Shown here in pieces: positions 9,033 to 19,105 of a stretch of 47,286 nt of DNA. Each line of letters opens with the position of its first letter. The stretch's first letter is position 1. Made by a program: the position numbers and the translations under genes. The notes beneath the pieces are model-generated. The model ran no database searches and was not told the DNA's origin. It saw nothing but the letters and a program-made list of their open reading frames with translations. The DNA comes from Clostridiales bacterium (lineage in GTDB: Bacteria; Bacillota; Clostridia; Lachnospirales; WQUN01), in the NCBI GenBank assembly GCA_031269465.1, contig JAISZB010000033.1, positions 1 through 47,286 of the forward strand. Reading direction: 5' to 3'.

Positions 9033-10097
9033 ATGCCTAAATCAGAGGTAAAATCCCTATTTATTGCTCCATTGAAACGCTTTTTCTCGAGACCTTATTC
9101 GTGGGCTACGGCTTTCTCCATTATTCTGGCGGGTTTGTTTTCATTCATCCTTCTCGATTCATTTGTAATCCCTAGAACATTTGCTGAAATATCAGGCGAA
9201 GCCGCCCCGCTTGAAAGCGTCGTGGAGACAGAGCGTGAACGCAAGGACGAAACCAGTTCTCCTGAAATAACAGATGATCCACTAAAATATGGAGAATCAA
9301 ATGAGTCTGACCCAGGCGATGTTTTTGAAGCCGCTTCTGAAGAGCATGAGGATTCCCCTGTGATAATAGAGCCTTATGCGACAGATTCCTATTACGAAGA
9401 TGAAAATATCAAGATAGAAATTGAAACTTATAGAGTTCACGACACGACAGTATACGCAGCCGATATACAACTTGCAAGCGCCCAATACTTTAAAACCGCT
9501 ATGGCTCAGAACGCATTCGGACGAAACCTAAAGCAAACAACATCAGAGCAGGCTGCGGAGCATAATGCCATTCTTGCCATAAATGGAGACTATTACGGCT
9601 TTAGGGACTATGGCTGGGTGCTAAGAAACGGCCAGCTATACCGCAATTCATCTTCTGAGAACGACGTGTTGACTGTAAGCCCTGAAGGAAATTTTAAAAC
9701 ACATCCTGGAAATTCCGATCCATCGCTTCTAGAAGGCATGTGGCAGGCATTTTCCTTTGGCCCGGCCTTAATAGAAAGCGGCGAGATTCTTGTAGGAGAA
9801 AGAACAGAGGTTTCTGGACGCCATTCGGCCAGCAACCCCAGAACAGCTATGGGACAGATAGAGCCGCTCCACTATGTATTCATCGTCTCAAACGGCAGGA
9901 CAGAGAATGATGACGGACTTTCACTTCTGGAGCTTGCGGAGGAGTTCGCCTCCAAGGGATGCCATACCGCTTACAACTTGGACGGTGGAGGATCCGCAGC
10001 TATGATCTTTAACGGAAACATTCAAAACACTCCGACTACAAACGGCAAAAGAATACAAGAACGCGAGGTGAGCGACATTGTCTATATCGGATACTAA
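9033..10097 (+). CDS. Phosphodiester glycosidase family (NAGPA-like) membrane-anchored protein
   Basis: ATG 9033 is chosen because AAGGAAGG lies 8 nt upstream; GTG 9024 overlaps that site. The 354-residue protein has an N-terminal membrane anchor (WATAFSIILAGLFSFILLDSF, about residues 24-44), an acidic linker (to about 115) and a NAGPA-type domain (about 160-352). The domain signatures are ILAINGDYYGF, a GWVLRNGQLYRN strand, FSFGPALIESGEI, the NPRTAMGQ motif and the YNLDGGGSAAMIFNG motif with its acidic residue. Relatives cleave phosphodiester-linked sugars, such as the GlcNAc-1-phosphate cap, and several Bacillota homologues act on wall or exopolysaccharide polymers; the substrate here is unknown. 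The next gene overlaps its 3' end by 20 bp, so the two are translationally coupled. Confidence 0.85.
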   Translation: MPKSEVKSLFIAPLKRFFSRPYSWATAFSIILAGLFSFILLDSFVIPRTFAEISGEAAPLESVVETERERKDETSSPEITDDPLKYGESNESDPGDVFEAASEEHEDSPVIIEPYATDSYYEDENIKIEIETYRVHDTTVYAADIQLASAQYFKTAMAQNAFGRNLKQTTSEQAAEHNAILAINGDYYGFRDYGWVLRNGQLYRNSSSENDVLTVSPEGNFKTHPGNSDPSLLEGMWQAFSFGPALIESGEILVGERTEVSGRHSASNPRTAMGQIEPLHYVFIVSNGRTENDDGLSLLELAEEFASKGCHTAYNLDGGGSAAMIFNGNIQNTPTTNGKRIQEREVSDIVYIGY

Positions 10098-10494
10098 GCC
10101 CAAGCCGTCAATAATAAGGACAATAGCAGCTTATCTTGCGCTGTCAGCTCTATGCATCCTAATCACTAACGTCTATGCCCTATTCGCCCACGGCATTAGA
10201 TCATGCTATATGGATTTCATGTTCCTATATCCGCTTATTTGCGGATCAGGAGCATATTTTCTCGCTTTGAAGCTGTTTGCGGGAATTCAAAGGAAACTTA
10301 GCTGGCGCTTGGCTTCAAACCTATATAATTCAGGGATTGCTGCCTTTACTTGCGGAAGTATGATGCAAGGGATCCTGGAAATCGCAGGAACAAGATCAAA
10401 GGCAACTCTCCTTTTTTGCATTTTAGGATTCTCGTTTGTCGCGGCAGGCTTATTTTTCGCTGCTAAAAGTCCTGATTGCAGGCAAAAAGGCTGA
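10078..10494 (+). CDS. Small four-helix membrane protein
   Basis: A TTG start lies within the 3' end of the phosphodiester glycosidase gene, with CGAGGTGAG upstream as ribosome site. The 138-residue product is mostly hydrophobic, with four predicted transmembrane stretches (IIRTIAAYLALSALCILITN, MDFMFLYPLICGSGAYFLAL, LYNSGIAAFTCGSMMQGIL and ATLLFCILGFSFVAAGLFFA). No family is recognised. The 20-bp overlap and coupled translation suggest a partner or anchor for the glycosidase. Confidence 0.75.
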   Translation: MSISDTKPKPSIIRTIAAYLALSALCILITNVYALFAHGIRSCYMDFMFLYPLICGSGAYFLALKLFAGIQRKLSWRLASNLYNSGIAAFTCGSMMQGILEIAGTRSKATLLFCILGFSFVAAGLFFAAKSPDCRQKG

Positions 10495-10517
10495 GCGTCA
10501 AATTTCCTAAGCTTGAC

Positions 10518-10650
10518 TATGCCTATTGCAGCCAAAAGCCCCGATTTTGATGTCTGATTATCCACTTTCAAGGCGCGAAATGCCGGTATCAATCGAACTT
10601 ATTGTATAATCAGAACTCAAAATCGAGGCTTTTGGCTGCAAATCAATATA
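10518..10650 (+). repeat. PE element, diverged ends
   Basis: Left arm GCAGCCAAAAGCCCCGATTTTG and right arm complementary to it (CAAAATCGAGGCTTTTGGCTGC, paired over 20 positions), with an inner GCGAAATGCCGGTATCAATCG of the broken-apex type. The outermost bases are TATGCC and CAATATA. Confidence 0.75.
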
Positions 10651-10731
10651 TCAACATGGGCGCAGCATGCTCATGCTAAAGAGAGAGGATAAAAGAGCAT
10701 CTGCGTTAAGCGATTTTTAAGGCATTGCGCT

Positions 10732-10862
10732 TATACCGATTTTCATCAGACGTTCCTTTTTGATGTCTGATTATCCACTTCAAGGCGGGAAATGCCGATA
10801 TCAATCGAACTCGCTGTATAATCAAGCTCCAAAAAAGGCAGTTTTCTATGAAATTCGGTATA
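10732..10862 (+). repeat. PE element
   Basis: TATACCGATTTTCATCAGACG on the left and TCTATGAAATTCGGTATA on the right. The inner region has GCGGGAAATGCCGATATCAATCG (broken apex), then CTCGCTGTATAATCAAGCTCC. A further right-end fragment follows to about 10912. It lies downstream of the minus-strand arabinofuranosidase gene. Confidence 0.85.
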
Positions 10863-10939
10863 TTTGCAGACATATGCCCCTAATTACACGCAAGCATATG
10901 CAACTCAGCATAGCGTAAACTGCCATCATCAAGAAATTC

Positions 10940-12466
<1,527 letters not shown>

Positions 12467-12642
12467 TTATCTCCGTCCAATTGCTTTTTGAGCAAATCTC
12501 TATAAACTCGTTTTCAGGCATGTCTCAAGCGACCTCAAAGACTGAGCTGCAACGAGAACGCTCGTTTTCGTCGTACATCTTTCATTCGAGCGCTGCTTTG
12601 CAGCCAGTTTTTACCTCAATCTCTTAACTAAAAACTTTCGAG

Positions 12643-13554
12643 TCAAAGCGTCCCTGCCATATCTACCCACGATTTTAAAGCTTCATCAACGGCTGCTTGG
12701 ATAGCCTTTTTTGATTGGACATATCTTTCTTCGTCAATTTCTATCTTGAATTTTCCCATCGGGAAACCTCTTGCCTCCATAGCCAGCCTATACCCATAAG
12801 GGAAGAAAACCGTCTTCATAGCTGATGTCGCCTTTGCGAGCACAGCCTGCAAGCGCGCAGCCTTATTAAAATTTCCGTCTCTTGCCAGAGTGAATATTCC
12901 TTCCATAATTTCAGGAAGTATCCCCCCTGAAGCCACCATGCAGCCTGAAGCTCCTACCGCCATCGCGGACAGAAGCATTTCCTCCCAGCCTACAAGTATG
13001 CGGAAGCCTTCCCGTTGTTTTGCGATGTCAAGAAACGCAAGAAGATCCGATATGCTGCCGCTTGAATCCTTCATTGCAACAATGCTATCAATCTGCAAAA
13101 GTTTTTTAAATGTATCAAAGCCTATGCGGTTGGCAAACAAGGGTATGTTGTAGAGGATCACGGGAATCTTGGACTTGGAGGCGATAGAAGACATGGCGTC
13201 GCACACAACTTCCTGCGGATAGCTGAAGTAGTAGGGGGCGCTCAACACCACGGCGTCTGCGCCCGCGTCTGCGCAAAACTCCGCGAACTTAACCGACTGT
13301 TCCGTGCCGGGGCTGGATATGCCGGGAACAACTTTTATCCTTCCACCGGCCTGCTCAATTGCCGCTTCAACAAACAGCCTTTTTTCGTCTTCCGATAGCT
13401 GTATATGCTCCCCTACATTGCTCACAGGGAAGACACCCTGTATGCCCTTTGAAACGAAGAAATCCACCATATCCCTGATTGCCGGCACATTTATCCTTCC
13501 GTTTGCGCCAAACGGCGTAAGCATGGCTGCGTAGACCCCTTCCGGAGAAAACAT
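12643..13554 (-). CDS. DapA/NanA-superfamily pyruvate-dependent lyase
   Basis: The 303 residues form a TIM-barrel class I aldolase of the dihydrodipicolinate synthase / N-acetylneuraminate lyase superfamily. The Schiff-base lysine lies in IVAMKDSSG (about 160), and the catalytic tyrosine in VILYNIPLF (about 134). The usual GTTGE substrate-carboxylate motif reads SNVGE (VFPVSNVGEHIQLS), so the second Thr of true DapA is replaced; a role in lysine synthesis is therefore unlikely, and a 2-keto-3-deoxy sugar acid or related substrate is more plausible. AAAGGAG precedes the ATG. No other lysine or sialic acid gene is nearby. Confidence 0.85.
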   Translation of the reverse strand: MFSPEGVYAAMLTPFGANGRINVPAIRDMVDFFVSKGIQGVFPVSNVGEHIQLSEDEKRLFVEAAIEQAGGRIKVVPGISSPGTEQSVKFAEFCADAGADAVVLSAPYYFSYPQEVVCDAMSSIASKSKIPVILYNIPLFANRIGFDTFKKLLQIDSIVAMKDSSGSISDLLAFLDIAKQREGFRILVGWEEMLLSAMAVGASGCMVASGGILPEIMEGIFTLARDGNFNKAARLQAVLAKATSAMKTVFFPYGYRLAMEARGFPMGKFKIEIDEERYVQSKKAIQAAVDEALKSWVDMAGTL

Positions 13555-13852
13555 AGCGCCTCACTCCTTTAGTCTTATTTTCTGCAAGCGCCTTTACAAT
13601 GCTCTTGCCAGCCCCTAAATCAGGGTGCAATTGATTCTCTTATGATTTGTAATCATGGATTTCTCTTCGGGCGGCCCTTATGCTGATGCTCATTGGAGAG
13701 TTCAGATCTTAGAGGGGATTGCGCGAAGCTTTCAGCGGATGATCTAATCCTAATATCAGCGCATTGACCGTGCATCAGCATAGCATCTTAGCCCTCAGCA
13801 TGATACTATTATATATTCATATAAAAGAATAGTCTATCATAAGGCTTTTTGG

Positions 13853-13986
13853 CATACTGAATTGCAGCCAGACGCACCTGTTTTTCAACTTGACTTTCCA
13901 TTTTGCGGTGCGAAAAGCCGATGTCAATCGCACTCGGCTGTATAAACAAGCTTGCATAACAGGAAATTTCATATGCCATCAGCATA
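13853..13986 (+). repeat. PE element, diverged
   Basis: CATACTGAATTGCAGCCAGACG on the left and TTTCATATGCCATCAGCATA on the right, with an inner GTGCGAAAAGCCGATGTCAATCGCACTCGG. Confidence 0.7.
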
Positions 13987-13990
13987 AATG

Positions 13991-14085
13991 CCTATAGCCG
14001 CAGTCAAATGCACCTGACTTGGAGCTTTACTGTTCTCCTGCGGGCAAAGCTCCGAAATAGGAATTTTCATATGCGAATCAGTATA
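13991..14085 (+). repeat. PE element, short
   Basis: Adjoins the previous copy. A left arm GCAGTCAAATGCACCTGACTTGG leads into GAGCTTTACTG; the right side is GCAAAGCTCCGAAATAGG and CATATGCGAATCAGTATA. Confidence 0.65.
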
Positions 14086-14207
14086 GCGGAGACATAAATT
14101 AGATGCTATAATCATTGCAGAAGATATCTGCTTTCTTCTTTATTTAATTCCAGATAGGCTCAATATTTATGCGCGTCCTTAAAACTATGGAAAACGGAGA
14201 TGATAAA

Positions 14208-14681
14208 ATGCATGAGAATCATATAACCTTGACAATCGGCAAGCAGAAAAATATCGCGCTGATTGCCCATGACGGGAAAAAGCTAGATATGATGGAATGG
14301 TGCGAGAAGAACAAGGAAATTCTCAAGAACCACTTCTTAAACGGAACAGGAACTACTGCCAGAATGATAACAGACAGAACGGGACTTCCGGTTCGCGGGT
14401 ACTCAAGCGGCCCTCTAGGAGGCGATCAGCAGATAGGCGCTAAAATTGTAGAGGGCAGAATAGATCTGGTTATTTTCTTCTCAGATCCTTTAACCGCGCA
14501 GCCGCATGATCCGGATGTCAAGGCGCTTTTAAGAATTGCTGAAGTCTATGATATACCCATCGCGCACAACTGCGCCTCTGCGGATTTCATAATAAGTTCT
14601 CCTCTCATGAATGAAGAATATGAGCACCCTGTCATAGATTTCAGCAAAAATATACAGGATCGAGCAGCAACGTTGCTGTAG
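14208..14681 (+). CDS. mgsA: Methylglyoxal synthase
   Basis: ATG 14208 is chosen because CGGAG lies at proper spacing, giving 157 residues; an upstream ATG at 14169 would add a non-homologous leader. The family core is intact: NIALIAHDGKKLDMMEWC, the phosphate-binding GTGTTARMI, the SGPLGGDQQIGA motif with the catalytic Asp, and VIFFSDPLTAQPHDPDVKALLRI. The enzyme converts dihydroxyacetone phosphate to methylglyoxal and phosphate, a bypass of lower glycolysis when phosphate is short. The C-terminal extension (MNEEYEHPVIDFSKNIQDR) is usual in Clostridia-type enzymes. A PE element starts 22 bp after the stop. Confidence 0.95.
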   Translation: MHENHITLTIGKQKNIALIAHDGKKLDMMEWCEKNKEILKNHFLNGTGTTARMITDRTGLPVRGYSSGPLGGDQQIGAKIVEGRIDLVIFFSDPLTAQPHDPDVKALLRIAEVYDIPIAHNCASADFIISSPLMNEEYEHPVIDFSKNIQDRAATLL

Positions 14682-14702
14682 GCTGCATATACTCTACCAT
14701 AC

Positions 14703-14837
14703 TATACTGATTCGCAATCAACTGTACCGATGTTTTGCCGGATTATCCGTTTTCAAGACGCAAAACGGCGATATCGGCATTTCGCACTCAATGTATAAAC
14801 CTGCAAAACATCGGTACTTTCCAATTCAAATCAGCAT
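14703..14837 (+). repeat. PE element, subfamily with TGTTTTGC arms
   Basis: TATACTGATTCGCAATCAACTG on the left and AATTCAAATCAGCATG on the right. The arms are CCGATGTTTTGC / GCAAAACATCGG instead of the usual TTTTTTGGAGCTTG. The apex is GCGATATCGGCATTTCGC. Confidence 0.8.
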
Positions 14838-14924
14838 GCCTGTTTTTGAGCTTGATTTGACTGGACAGCGTCTCTATGGATAATCAAGCTCAAAAATAGG
14901 CTCATTTGCCTGCAAATCGGCATG
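14834..14924 (+). repeat. PE element, sharing its left end with the previous copy
   Basis: CCTGTTTTTGAGCTTGAT and ATAATCAAGCTCAAAAATAGG form the stem. The right end TTGCCTGCAAATCGGCATG closes it, while the left CAGCATG is shared with the adjacent copy. Confidence 0.7.
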
Positions 14925-14968
14925 TCTTTGACGCCCACACAATTTGAGCCGCCATCTTTTTCCCCCGC

Positions 14969-15649
14969 TCACTTGCAGTCATTCATAGAAACGCCCTTGC
15001 CGCATAAATCCTCGAAGTCCTTGATAAACACATCAACAGCCCTCTCAACTGATTCATTCAATATCAGAGCGTCCATCACCTCAGGTGAAATTGTGCAAGC
15101 GCCAATGCCATGCTCGCAAAGTTCAATGACTTGCTGGGAATTCTTGAAACTTGCCGCTAAAACCTCGGTGCCCAACCCGTTTATTTTTAGGATGTCATTC
15201 ATCTGCTTTGCTGCCTTTACTCCGTTTGCGCCTAGATTGTCCATCCGGTTGATATATGGCGCAGCATAGCATGCGCCCGCCTTGCCGGCAAGAAAGGCTT
15301 GCATTGGCCCGTAAATTGCCGTAGCGGTCAGCCTGGCTCCGCTTTTGGAAAGAGCCTTTATCGCCTTCAAGCCATCCTCAGTGACCGGTATCTTGACGAA
15401 TGTGCTTTCACCCAATACCTCTAGTATCCTTTTGGCGTCTTTTATCATTCCATGAAAATCTCTAGCCGCAACCTGAACATGAAGCTCTGATTCCCTGCCT
15501 ATGAAATTCCTTATCTCCATCAAGGATTCGAACGGCGGCTTCCCGTTCTTAAAGAGTATAGTGGGGTTGGTAGTAACCCCGTCCATAGGATAGATATCCC
15601 AAATCCTTTTTATCTCGTCCAAGTTGGACTCGTCTATCAGCAGCCTCAT
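14969..15649 (-). CDS. Transaldolase / fructose-6-phosphate aldolase-like protein
   Basis: At 226 residues it has the size of the short TalC/FSA-type transaldolases. The N-terminal motif DGVTTNPTILFK, the Schiff-base lysine in STFVKIPVTEDGLKAI (about residue 86), TATAIYGPMQAFLAGKAG and the barrel end VLAASFKNSQQVIEL are all present. ATG is preceded by AAAAAGGAG. Members either transfer dihydroxyacetone units in the pentose phosphate pathway or split fructose 6-phosphate to dihydroxyacetone and glyceraldehyde 3-phosphate; sequence alone does not decide here. It lies convergent to mgsA, so both enzymes concern triose metabolism but are not one operon. Confidence 0.9.
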   Translation of the reverse strand: MRLLIDESNLDEIKRIWDIYPMDGVTTNPTILFKNGKPPFESLMEIRNFIGRESELHVQVAARDFHGMIKDAKRILEVLGESTFVKIPVTEDGLKAIKALSKSGARLTATAIYGPMQAFLAGKAGACYAAPYINRMDNLGANGVKAAKQMNDILKINGLGTEVLAASFKNSQQVIELCEHGIGACTISPEVMDALILNESVERAVDVFIKDFEDLCGKGVSMNDCK

Positions 15650-15731
15650 TTAAATTCTCCTTTTTCTTGTTGGGCGCCGCTTTCTCTGAGGCGTTCTTAC
15701 CGACAGCCTCTTTGGCCCCGTATTTTTTGCT

Positions 15732-15851
15732 CATACTGATTTTCAAAGGAATTCCTTTTTTGGAGCTTGATTATCAAGCGGGAAAATGCAGAATCGGCAT
15801 TTCTTACCATATAATCAGGCTCTAAAAAAGGAGGATTTGTGAAAATGGCAT
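15732..15851 (+). repeat. PE element
   Basis: CATACTGATTTTCAAAGGAATT on the left, then CCTTTTTTGGAGCTTGATTAT, a shortened apex with GCAGAATCGGCATTTC, then ATAATCAGGCTCTAAAAAAGG. The right end GTGAAAATGGCATG is diverged. Confidence 0.8.
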
Positions 15852-15953
15852 GATGAAAAAATTCTGCTAATGCATCAAGTCTGCGCAAAGGCTGCCATTT
15901 TTAACACCTCTGAGAAAAGTCAAGCCCCAGGCATGCAGGGGCGGCATTCGCCT

Positions 15954-16035
15954 ATGAACTGCCTATTTTGATTCTTGACTATAGAGCGCATCTGCGGACA
16001 ATCAAGATCCAAAATAAGATATGCCTGCAAATCAG
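15954..16035 (+). repeat. PE element, degenerate
   Basis: CTGCCTATTTTGATTCTTGACTAT and the paired ACAATCAAGATCCAAAATAAG, ending GCCTGCAAATCAG. The outer TATA ends are lost. Confidence 0.5.
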
Positions 16036-16079
16036 AAATCATGAGAGGCTCCCAGAACTCCGCATCCTGCCTTCCGACA

Positions 16080-16204
16080 TATACTGATTTCCATTGAATG
16101 TTCCTTTTTTGGAGCTTGATTATCTAGTGCGAAATGCCAAATAGGCATTTCGCACTACCTGTATAATCAACAAAAAAAGGCGGTTTAGTACGAAAATCAG
16201 TATA
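16080..16204 (+). repeat. PE element with alternative right arm
   Basis: TATACTGATTTCCATTGAATG on the left, the inner palindrome TAGTGCGAAATGCC / GGCATTTCGCACTA, and the right end TTTAGTACGAAAATCAGTATA. This right arm is the inner edge of the extra module of composite copies, so this copy looks like a composite that lost its module. Confidence 0.92.
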
Positions 16205-16855
16205 TTGCGGGAGCTAATGAAAAAATCAACCTTGCTAGCTGACAGCTTATGACTTATAATAAATAATTGGGAATGGCCGCCAAAAGCGAGGAAGAATCCA
16301 CTAGCAAAGATTTAGGGCGGGAATGGCATTCTTTAAAGAATGCCATTAAACGAAATCTCTCTCCGAAGTTCGGAGTCTCACCTTAAGTCGGCTTATCAGC
16401 CCTATGAAAAAACGCGAGCGGCGATAATGGGTCAGTTTGCGGCGCTTTTTAATAGAGGGGCGTAAAAAGGCTCTTGGAATGCAACCCAATTTCCACTCCA
16501 AACCCATAGGATTATTCGCTTCGGCCAATCACTCGCCGCCGGCTTTTCCAAAGCCCGCTCGTTTGCTTTCAGCTGTACTATCAGTAAATCTATTGATGAT
16601 TATACCATTTGCAGGGTTGATTTATCCATGCCTGCAAATGGAACGCGATTTGGAAAAGGCTGTTTGGGAAGGGCGCAAGCCGTCAGGCGACGAGATTCAT
16701 GCGTATGGCTGTCTTTGATGACGCGCATGCGCTGAACAGCCTGAAGAAGCCCTGGCCTTTGAAATTCCTCAGATTGAATCGATATCGGAATTCGCCATGG
16801 CATCTTTTAAGATGCTTGTTTCAGGTTGAGCCGTTGATAAGCGCTTTGGAATTGG
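16205..16855. other. Gene-free stretch with inverted repeats
   Basis: No frame has a ribosome site or a recognisable product. It holds a perfect 26-bp palindrome (16322-16347), CTCCGAAGTTCGGAG (16361-16375) and a pair CCATTTGCAGG / CCTGCAAATGG (16605-16615 with 16631-16641), probably a worn mobile remnant. Confidence 0.5.
16322..16347. repeat. Perfect 26-bp palindrome
   Basis: AATGGCATTCTTT is followed directly by its exact complement. There is no T run beside it, so it is not a typical terminator; an operator or element end is possible. Confidence 0.7.
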
Positions 16856-16986
16856 ATATGCTGATTTGCATATGAAATCTGCTATTAGCTTGACTATCCA
16901 CTTTTAAAGCGCGAAATATCGATTTCAATCTCACTCGATGTGCAATCTAACAGCAGAATTGGCGGTATCACATGCGAATCAGGATT
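16856..16986 (+). repeat. PE element, degenerate ends
   Basis: TATGCTGATTTGCATATGAAA on the left, inner AAAGCGCGAAATATCGATTTC, and right end CACATGCGAATCAGGAT. Confidence 0.65.
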
Positions 16987-17069
16987 ATTTCTTCGGATGG
17001 CGCTCTCAGCTTTCTTACCCGAACTCATCTCGTCATCTAAGAACAAGGCCAAAGAAAACATGCTTCAGC

Positions 17070-17203
17070 TATGCTGATTTTCATAGAGAATTGCCTTTTT
17101 GGATTTTATTCTACAGCGAGCGCGAAATGCAGGATCGGCATTTCGCAACGCTTAATGGACAGTCAAGCTCCAAAATAGGCACATCTGAATGCAAATCGGT
17201 ATA
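17070..17203 (+). repeat. PE element
   Basis: TATGCTGATTTTCATAGAG on the left and CTGAATGCAAATCGGTATA on the right. The inner part is GCGAGCGCGAAATGC and GCATTTCGCAACGC. It ends about 40 bp upstream of the mtnA-like gene. Confidence 0.85.
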
Positions 17204-17244
17204 AATTTGAGACTATCATTAGCCCTTTGAAACGGAGGCTAGCT

Positions 17245-18282
17245 ATGGAAGAGAACATTTTCAAAGATCTGCCCTTTCTTGTTCAGCCAGACAATGTTGC
17301 CAGATTTGAAGATAATAAGGTTTTTATATTGGACAGGAGAATATACCCATTTGAGAGGAAATTTGTACAGTGCGACGATTATCAGCAAGTAGCTGAAGCT
17401 ATCCGTGATATGGTTACCCAAAGCTACGGCCCGCTTTACAGCGTATCATACGGCATGGTTTTAGCCGCTCATTCCGCAGGAAATAAACCTTCAAAACAGC
17501 AAATTGGCATAATGGAAAGCGCCGCCAGGACATTGGGAAGCGCTCGGCCCACCAACAACAGCATCGCCTACCAGACCGCCTTCATGCTGAATCAAGCAAA
17601 AAAAGCCATATCTGAAGGCTTAGATGTCAAGTCCCTGATGCTTGAACTTGTAGGCAGGCTCTTTAATGAAGAATATGCAAAGGCCTATACGATTGGGAGG
17701 CATGCCGCTGATTTGCTGGAAAGCGGCTATGGGGTTCTCAATCACTGCTGGGCTGAAACCACAATTGTGTATACGATGCTCGAAGCTAAAAAGCAGGGCA
17801 AGGATATAGAAGCCTTTTGCGATGAGACAAGGCCTTATCTTCAGGGCGCAAGGCTGACGGCAGATGCTATATCCGAAATCGGCGTGCCTACCACGGTTAT
17901 CTGCGACAATATGCCGGGAAGTCTTATGCAACAGGGAAAAATCAATATTTTTTTCTCAGGAGCCGATCGCGTAGCTATGAGCGGACACGTAATTAACAAA
18001 GTTGGAACTTTTCAAGCGGCGCTTTGCGCAGATTTTTTCGGAATCCCCTACTATCCTTTCTGCCCTGCTCCAGATAAGCACGCAAAGTCTGAAAAAGACG
18101 TCGCCATGGAAGAGCGCGATCCAAATGAGACATTGTACTGCCTCAAAACACGCACTGCAACGCTCGGAGCAAGGGGCTTATACCCTGCATTCGATGTGAC
18201 TCCTCCTGAATTGGTAAAAGGAATAATAACTCCCAAGGGAATATTCCCTCCCAACGAAATAGAATCCTTTTATCGCCAGTAG
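17245..18282 (+). CDS. mtnA: S-methyl-5-thioribose-1-phosphate isomerase-like (eIF2B/MtnA family)
   Basis: ATG 17245 follows CGGAGG at 7 nt and gives 345 residues, the normal MtnA length. Conserved blocks: VFILDRRIYP at the start, YGMVLAA, RPTNNSI, the DETRPYLQGARLTADAI block, VICDNMPGSLM, the catalytic-Asp motif GADRVAMSGHVINKVGTFQ, and FDVTPPELVKGIITPKGIFPP. The catalytic cysteine region reads LNHCWAETTI instead of the common HCN(A/T)G, so Cys is kept but its surroundings differ. MtnA isomerises methylthioribose 1-phosphate to methylthioribulose 1-phosphate in methionine salvage; ribose-1,5-bisphosphate isomerases share the fold and are the main alternative. No other salvage gene is adjacent. 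Confidence 0.8.
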   Translation: MEENIFKDLPFLVQPDNVARFEDNKVFILDRRIYPFERKFVQCDDYQQVAEAIRDMVTQSYGPLYSVSYGMVLAAHSAGNKPSKQQIGIMESAARTLGSARPTNNSIAYQTAFMLNQAKKAISEGLDVKSLMLELVGRLFNEEYAKAYTIGRHAADLLESGYGVLNHCWAETTIVYTMLEAKKQGKDIEAFCDETRPYLQGARLTADAISEIGVPTTVICDNMPGSLMQQGKINIFFSGADRVAMSGHVINKVGTFQAALCADFFGIPYYPFCPAPDKHAKSEKDVAMEERDPNETLYCLKTRTATLGARGLYPAFDVTPPELVKGIITPKGIFPPNEIESFYRQ

Positions 18283-18873
18283 ATGTCACCGCAGAACTGC
18301 GCGGCTGTTTGAAGACAGCAAAACCATGCGCTATGAAGCAGCAAAATGGCGGAGATTCTTCTGATAATCCGGCAACGCTAAGTGAGAATTGCCGTAGCGG
18401 CTATCGGGATGCCGCGTTCATGAGCATCATGAGGGCGAATTGAAGCTCCGCCTAAAGCGGGGGCAATCGTTTCGATGCGCCGCATTGGCTTTATGAGATG
18501 GGTGTTTTACAGCAGATTCAAGAATACATGCCCGAATCCCGGCTTGACGTATGGCTATACCGAAAAAAAGACGCGCCTCAGAAATGGCATGGATGCCTGT
18601 TGTGACTGTGACATTGACCACGCCGATTTTGCGACGCTGACGTCTGCGTCCGCCGTTTTGCAGCTCTTTATCAAGGCCGGTGAGGCTGATTGTCTGCCCC
18701 GCCTTGACTTGCGCTTCGATTACCGCCACATTCGCGCCGTACTCCATTTTTGGCGCGAGTTGCGTCCGCTCCCGGATGGATCTGAAAAATTCCTCGCCTA
18801 TAGCATTCGTCAAGGACAACGAGGCGGACTTGATCCGCTAAGCGCCTGAATGCGCAGAGCGAGAGCATGGAGA
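18283..18873. other. Decayed gene-free region
   Basis: It contains the second copy of the remnant at 5554-5668. A minus-strand frame across about 18430-18820 stays open for roughly 130 codons (segment IGEEFFRSIRERTQLAPKM), with no ribosome site and no family I can name; it may be a phage or transposon remnant. Confidence 0.45.
18355..18500 (+). repeat. Degenerate duplicated remnant, copy 2
   Basis: Partner of 5554-5668, with the same order of matching blocks and small gaps. It is longer than copy 1 in the middle by about 25 bp. Confidence 0.45.
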
Positions 18874-19099
18874 TATACTGATTTTCATATAAACCCCTAT
18901 GAAGCTTCGCTTCACCACTAAGGATGAAAATATTAAGCCATTTGTGTATTTGAGGCATGGACAAATGCCATAAAATGTATTTTCGTACTAAATCGCCTTT
19001 TTTGGCGCTTGATTATACAGTGAGCGCGAAATGCCGATATGGTCGTTTCGCGCTCACTGTATAATCAAGCTCTAAAAAAGGAACATTGAATTCAGCATA
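18874..19099 (+). repeat. PE element, composite form with extra module
   Basis: TATACTGATTTTCATATAAAC, then the extra module (CCCTATGAAGCTTCGC and onward), then TTTTCGTACTAAATCGCC, the full inner palindrome GTGAGCGCGAAATGCC / GGTCGTTTCGCGCTCAC, and the end GAACATTGAATTCAGCATA. The small open frame in the module is broken by a 2-nt deletion relative to other copies. Confidence 0.92.
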
Positions 19100-19105
19100 G
19101 CCGGG

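Noticed and set aside
16437..16718. Open frame of 93 codons
   Set aside because: No ribosome site and no recognisable protein pattern; flanking sequence is repeat remnant.
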